Shown here: positions 6,064-7,169 of the stretch, piece after piece
Layout of the letters: each line of letters begins with the position of its first letter
How positions within the stretch are numbered: position 1 is the first letter of the stretch
NCBI GenBank assembly: GCA_002385265.1
Contig: DGDD01000002.1
Coordinates: 1 to 7,169 of the forward strand
Length of the DNA stretch: 7,169 nt
Direction: 5' to 3'
Source of the DNA: Chitinophagaceae bacterium UBA3961
Lineage (GTDB): Bacteria > Bacteroidota > Bacteroidia > Chitinophagales > Chitinophagaceae
Made by a program: the position numbers and the translations under genes
The notes under the pieces: model-generated
What the model saw: the letters and a program-made list of their open reading frames with translations, nothing else
Database searches by the model: none
Told to the model about the DNA's origin: nothing

Positions 6064-6442
6064 ACTTCGTTTGGTCACGGGCTATATCGTATTTCCCATT
6101 GCCTGGACGGCCTTAATCATTTTTTTGCTTTGTATTCCGGGCGATGATATTCCCGACACCTCATCGTTTCTCCCTCCTTATTTTGATAAAATTGTCCATT
6201 TCGGGCTATTTGCCGGATTTGCCTTTTTGTGGACAGCTTATTTCTTTTTAAGATCAAAGGAATCTTCCCCAAAAAAATTTTTGATCATTTTTGGAATTTT
6301 GGGCCTTTTTTTAGGGATTGCCCTTGAATTTGTTCAATTGTATTTTATTCCGAATCGCAGTTTTGATGGGATAGATATTATTGCCGATAGTGCCGGAGTG
6401 GCATTTGGAGCAGCTTTTTTTTACTGGTGGAATAAATTGTAA
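6053..6442 (+). CDS. VanZ-like family membrane protein
   Basis: This 129-residue integral membrane protein has four predicted helices at about 9-28, 46-66, 75-97 and 107-126. The VanZ-like pattern is visible: DKIVHFGLFAGFAFLW at 45-60 (Asp45, His49), then GIALEFVQ (Glu92, Gln95), Arg102 and the FDGIDIIADSAG segment at 104-115. The family is named after the teicoplanin-resistance accessory protein VanZ, but small members like this are widespread in Bacteroidota and their function is unknown. The name is not evidence of antibiotic resistance. The ATG at 6053 is the first possible start after an in-frame stop at 6041 and places the first helix correctly. It lies 33 bp after the anti-sigma gene, with its start codon inside a hairpin arm. 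Whether it belongs to the sigma operon depends on read-through of that hairpin. Confidence 0.88.
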   Translation: MRFLLRLVTGYIVFPIAWTALIIFLLCIPGDDIPDTSSFLPPYFDKIVHFGLFAGFAFLWTAYFFLRSKESSPKKFLIIFGILGLFLGIALEFVQLYFIPNRSFDGIDIIADSAGVAFGAAFFYWWNKL

Positions 6443-6475
6443 GAATCTGTTTTACAATACCTTATTAAAAGAGTA

Positions 6476-6497
6476 GGCCCCCGTAGAAACGGGGGCC
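6476..6497. terminator. GC-rich 9-bp hairpin downstream of the VanZ-like gene
   Basis: GGCCCCCGT (6476-6484) pairs perfectly with ACGGGGGCC (6489-6497) around an AGAA loop. It lies 33 bases after the VanZ stop. No T-run follows on plus; on minus it is followed by TACTCTTTTAAT, a weak T-rich tract. It may be a terminator of the VanZ transcript, of a leftward transcript, or a leader hairpin for the mini-ORF 20 bases on. Confidence 0.5.
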
Positions 6498-6744
6498 GTA
6501 ACCAAAACTAACTGCTTATGAGAAAATTGACTGCTTTTATAATAAGTTCAAATTGTTGTTCTTTAACTAGTATAACGCAAATCCAGTGCCAGTAGTGTGA
6601 CTTAAACCGTTAAAGAAGGTTTAAAACAATTTTTTCTGTTAAGAGCTACACTTTGACTGCGTTTTCTATTACAAAGTAACAGTGGTTTTTTTGAAATGTT
6701 GTTGCTTCTATCAAAGTTTTCAATCTATTAACAATTGTAGAACG

Positions 6745-6788
6745 GAGTACCTATTATAATATTTCGAATTCAGTATTAATGGGTACTC
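6745..6788. repeat. Large imperfect stem-loop
   Basis: GAGTACC (6745-6751) pairs with GGTACTC (6782-6788). After one T-G apposition the pairing can continue as ATTA with TAAT and, past a two-base bulge, ATA with TAT, leaving a loop around TTCGAA. That is about 14 base pairs over 44 bases. It lies downstream of the minus-strand promoter match at 6868-6898 and could be part of a structured RNA or a protein-binding site. Confidence 0.35.
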
Positions 6789-6867
6789 GAACTACTAGGT
6801 AAACCCTTAGATAATTTGATGGTAACAGTGATGAATACCTTTTTTTATCTTTTCTTCATTTACGATA

Positions 6868-6898
6868 CAAAGCTAAACTTAGTTTCATTTTTGAACAA
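6868..6898 (-). promoter_or_regulatory. Orphan minus-strand promoter match
   Basis: On the minus strand TAGCTTTG (complement of 6868-6875) is a perfect TAnnTTTG box, with TTG (complement of 6896-6898) exactly 20 bp upstream. This is the same arrangement and spacing as the serS promoter. Transcription would run left from about 6861 into a region with no gene; the first ATG (complement of 6857-6859) gives only four codons. Confidence 0.4.
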
Positions 6899-7005
6899 GA
6901 GCAGTAAGGCTTTTGAATTGTAGTTTACAAATGAAGTTTTTCAATTCTAATTAATGACGTGGAATAGCAACTGCGCGAATCGAACAGTTGTTGATGTTCT
7001 AAGCC

Positions 7006-7084
7006 GTGCGACCCCTACAGGGTCGATTTATCATCGTGCTATTTTTTTGCTACTGATGTGCGACCCCACTGGGGTCGGTGGCAC
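7006..7084. repeat. Pair of related GACCCC/GGGGTC palindromes
   Basis: GTGCGACCCC occurs at 7006-7015 and again at 7058-7067, 52 bases apart. In each copy it starts a hairpin: CGACCC/GGGTCG (7009-7014 and 7020-7025, loop CTACA), and CGACCCC/GGGGTCG (7061-7067 and 7071-7077, loop ACT). The second copy is also flanked by GTGC and GCAC (7058-7061 and 7081-7084). The spacer is AT-rich with seven T. They resemble dispersed REP-like intergenic palindromes rather than terminators. Confidence 0.55.
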
Positions 7085-7169
7085 TTGAAGAGACTAATTT
7101 AATGAAGGCAAATATATAGTGATTTTTCGGTGCCAATATCTGCAGTTGAAATCATGCCTATCTCGATTT

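Larger units (their letters stand above)
6443..7169. other. 727-bp AT-rich region without a convincing gene
   Basis: No reading frame here shows recognisable protein motifs, and stops are frequent in all frames. The region contains a GC-rich hairpin (6476-6497), a 25-codon mini-ORF (6518-6595) beginning MRKLTAFIISS, a weak hairpin (6602-6624), a large imperfect stem-loop (6745-6788), a minus-strand promoter match (6868-6898), an inverted repeat CAACTG/CAGTTG (6968-6990) and two GACCCC palindromes (7006-7084). A second, weaker minus-strand promoter match (TATATTTG, complement of 7109-7116, with TTG 17 bp upstream) lies near the right edge. At the edge, short frames are open on both strands but too short to call. 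Confidence 0.7.

Noticed and set aside
6053..6442. Glycopeptide resistance gene vanZ
   Set aside because: Only the broad VanZ-like fold pattern is present. No van cluster genes are nearby, and such small homologues are common in Bacteroidota without a resistance role.
6965..6993. tRNA-like T-loop (TTCGATT on the minus strand)
   Set aside because: The flanking bases cannot form the 5-bp T-stem, and no acceptor or anticodon arm is found nearby. The bases instead form a CAACTG/CAGTTG inverted repeat.
7006..7084. CRISPR array
   Set aside because: There are only two imperfect copies, each internally palindromic, with a 52-base period and no further repeats or cas genes.
7099..7169. End or start of another gene at the right edge
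   Set aside because: A minus frame is open for 22 codons from the edge to a TAA at 7099-7101, and a plus frame is open from 7106 to the edge. Both are too short to separate from chance and have no recognisable motif.

Overview
The window looks like chromosomal DNA from a Bacteroidota bacterium, probably class Chitinophagia (inference; no rRNA or marker tree is available). Several promoter-like motifs fit the phylum consensus (TTG, about 20 bp, TAnnTTTG). Gene starts lack clear Shine-Dalgarno sequences, one signal peptide ends in FSQ, and the gene families are typical of the phylum: DUF1800, an M43 cytophagalysin lipoprotein, a periplasmic cyclophilin and a RskA-type anti-sigma factor.

Layout. 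1-417 (minus) is the N-terminal part of a DUF1800 protein cut by the window edge. 418-618 is a divergent intergenic region containing a 17-bp palindrome. 619-1593 (plus) encodes an M43 zinc metalloprotease lipoprotein. It converges on serS (1645-2910, minus), and a strong bidirectional terminator lies in the 51-bp gap. serS is divergent from a two-gene unit: an uncharacterised 114-aa protein (2989-3333) directly abutting a secreted cyclophilin-type peptidyl-prolyl isomerase (3334-4044). The serS and 114-aa-gene promoters appear to share their -33 region. Next come gcvH (4172-4552) and a translationally coupled ECF sigma/anti-sigma pair (4638-5183 and 5180-6019) with non-ATG starts. A small VanZ-like membrane protein follows (6053-6442), its start codon embedded in a hairpin.

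6443-7169 (727 bp) is AT-rich and has no convincing gene. It holds a GC-rich hairpin, a 25-codon mini-ORF with a signal-peptide-like start, a good promoter match on the minus strand, a large imperfect stem-loop, and two related GACCCC/GGGGTC palindromes near the right edge that look like dispersed intergenic repeats.

Functionally this is mostly housekeeping (tRNA charging, glycine cleavage) plus cell-envelope functions: a secreted protease, a periplasmic foldase, and a membrane-anchored anti-sigma factor that probably links envelope state to an ECF regulon. I see no obvious defence island, mobile element gene, CRISPR array or biosynthetic cluster. The most unusual signals are regulatory and noncoding: the shared divergent promoter with a predicted leaderless mRNA, the hairpin over the VanZ start codon, and the structured 3' noncoding tail.
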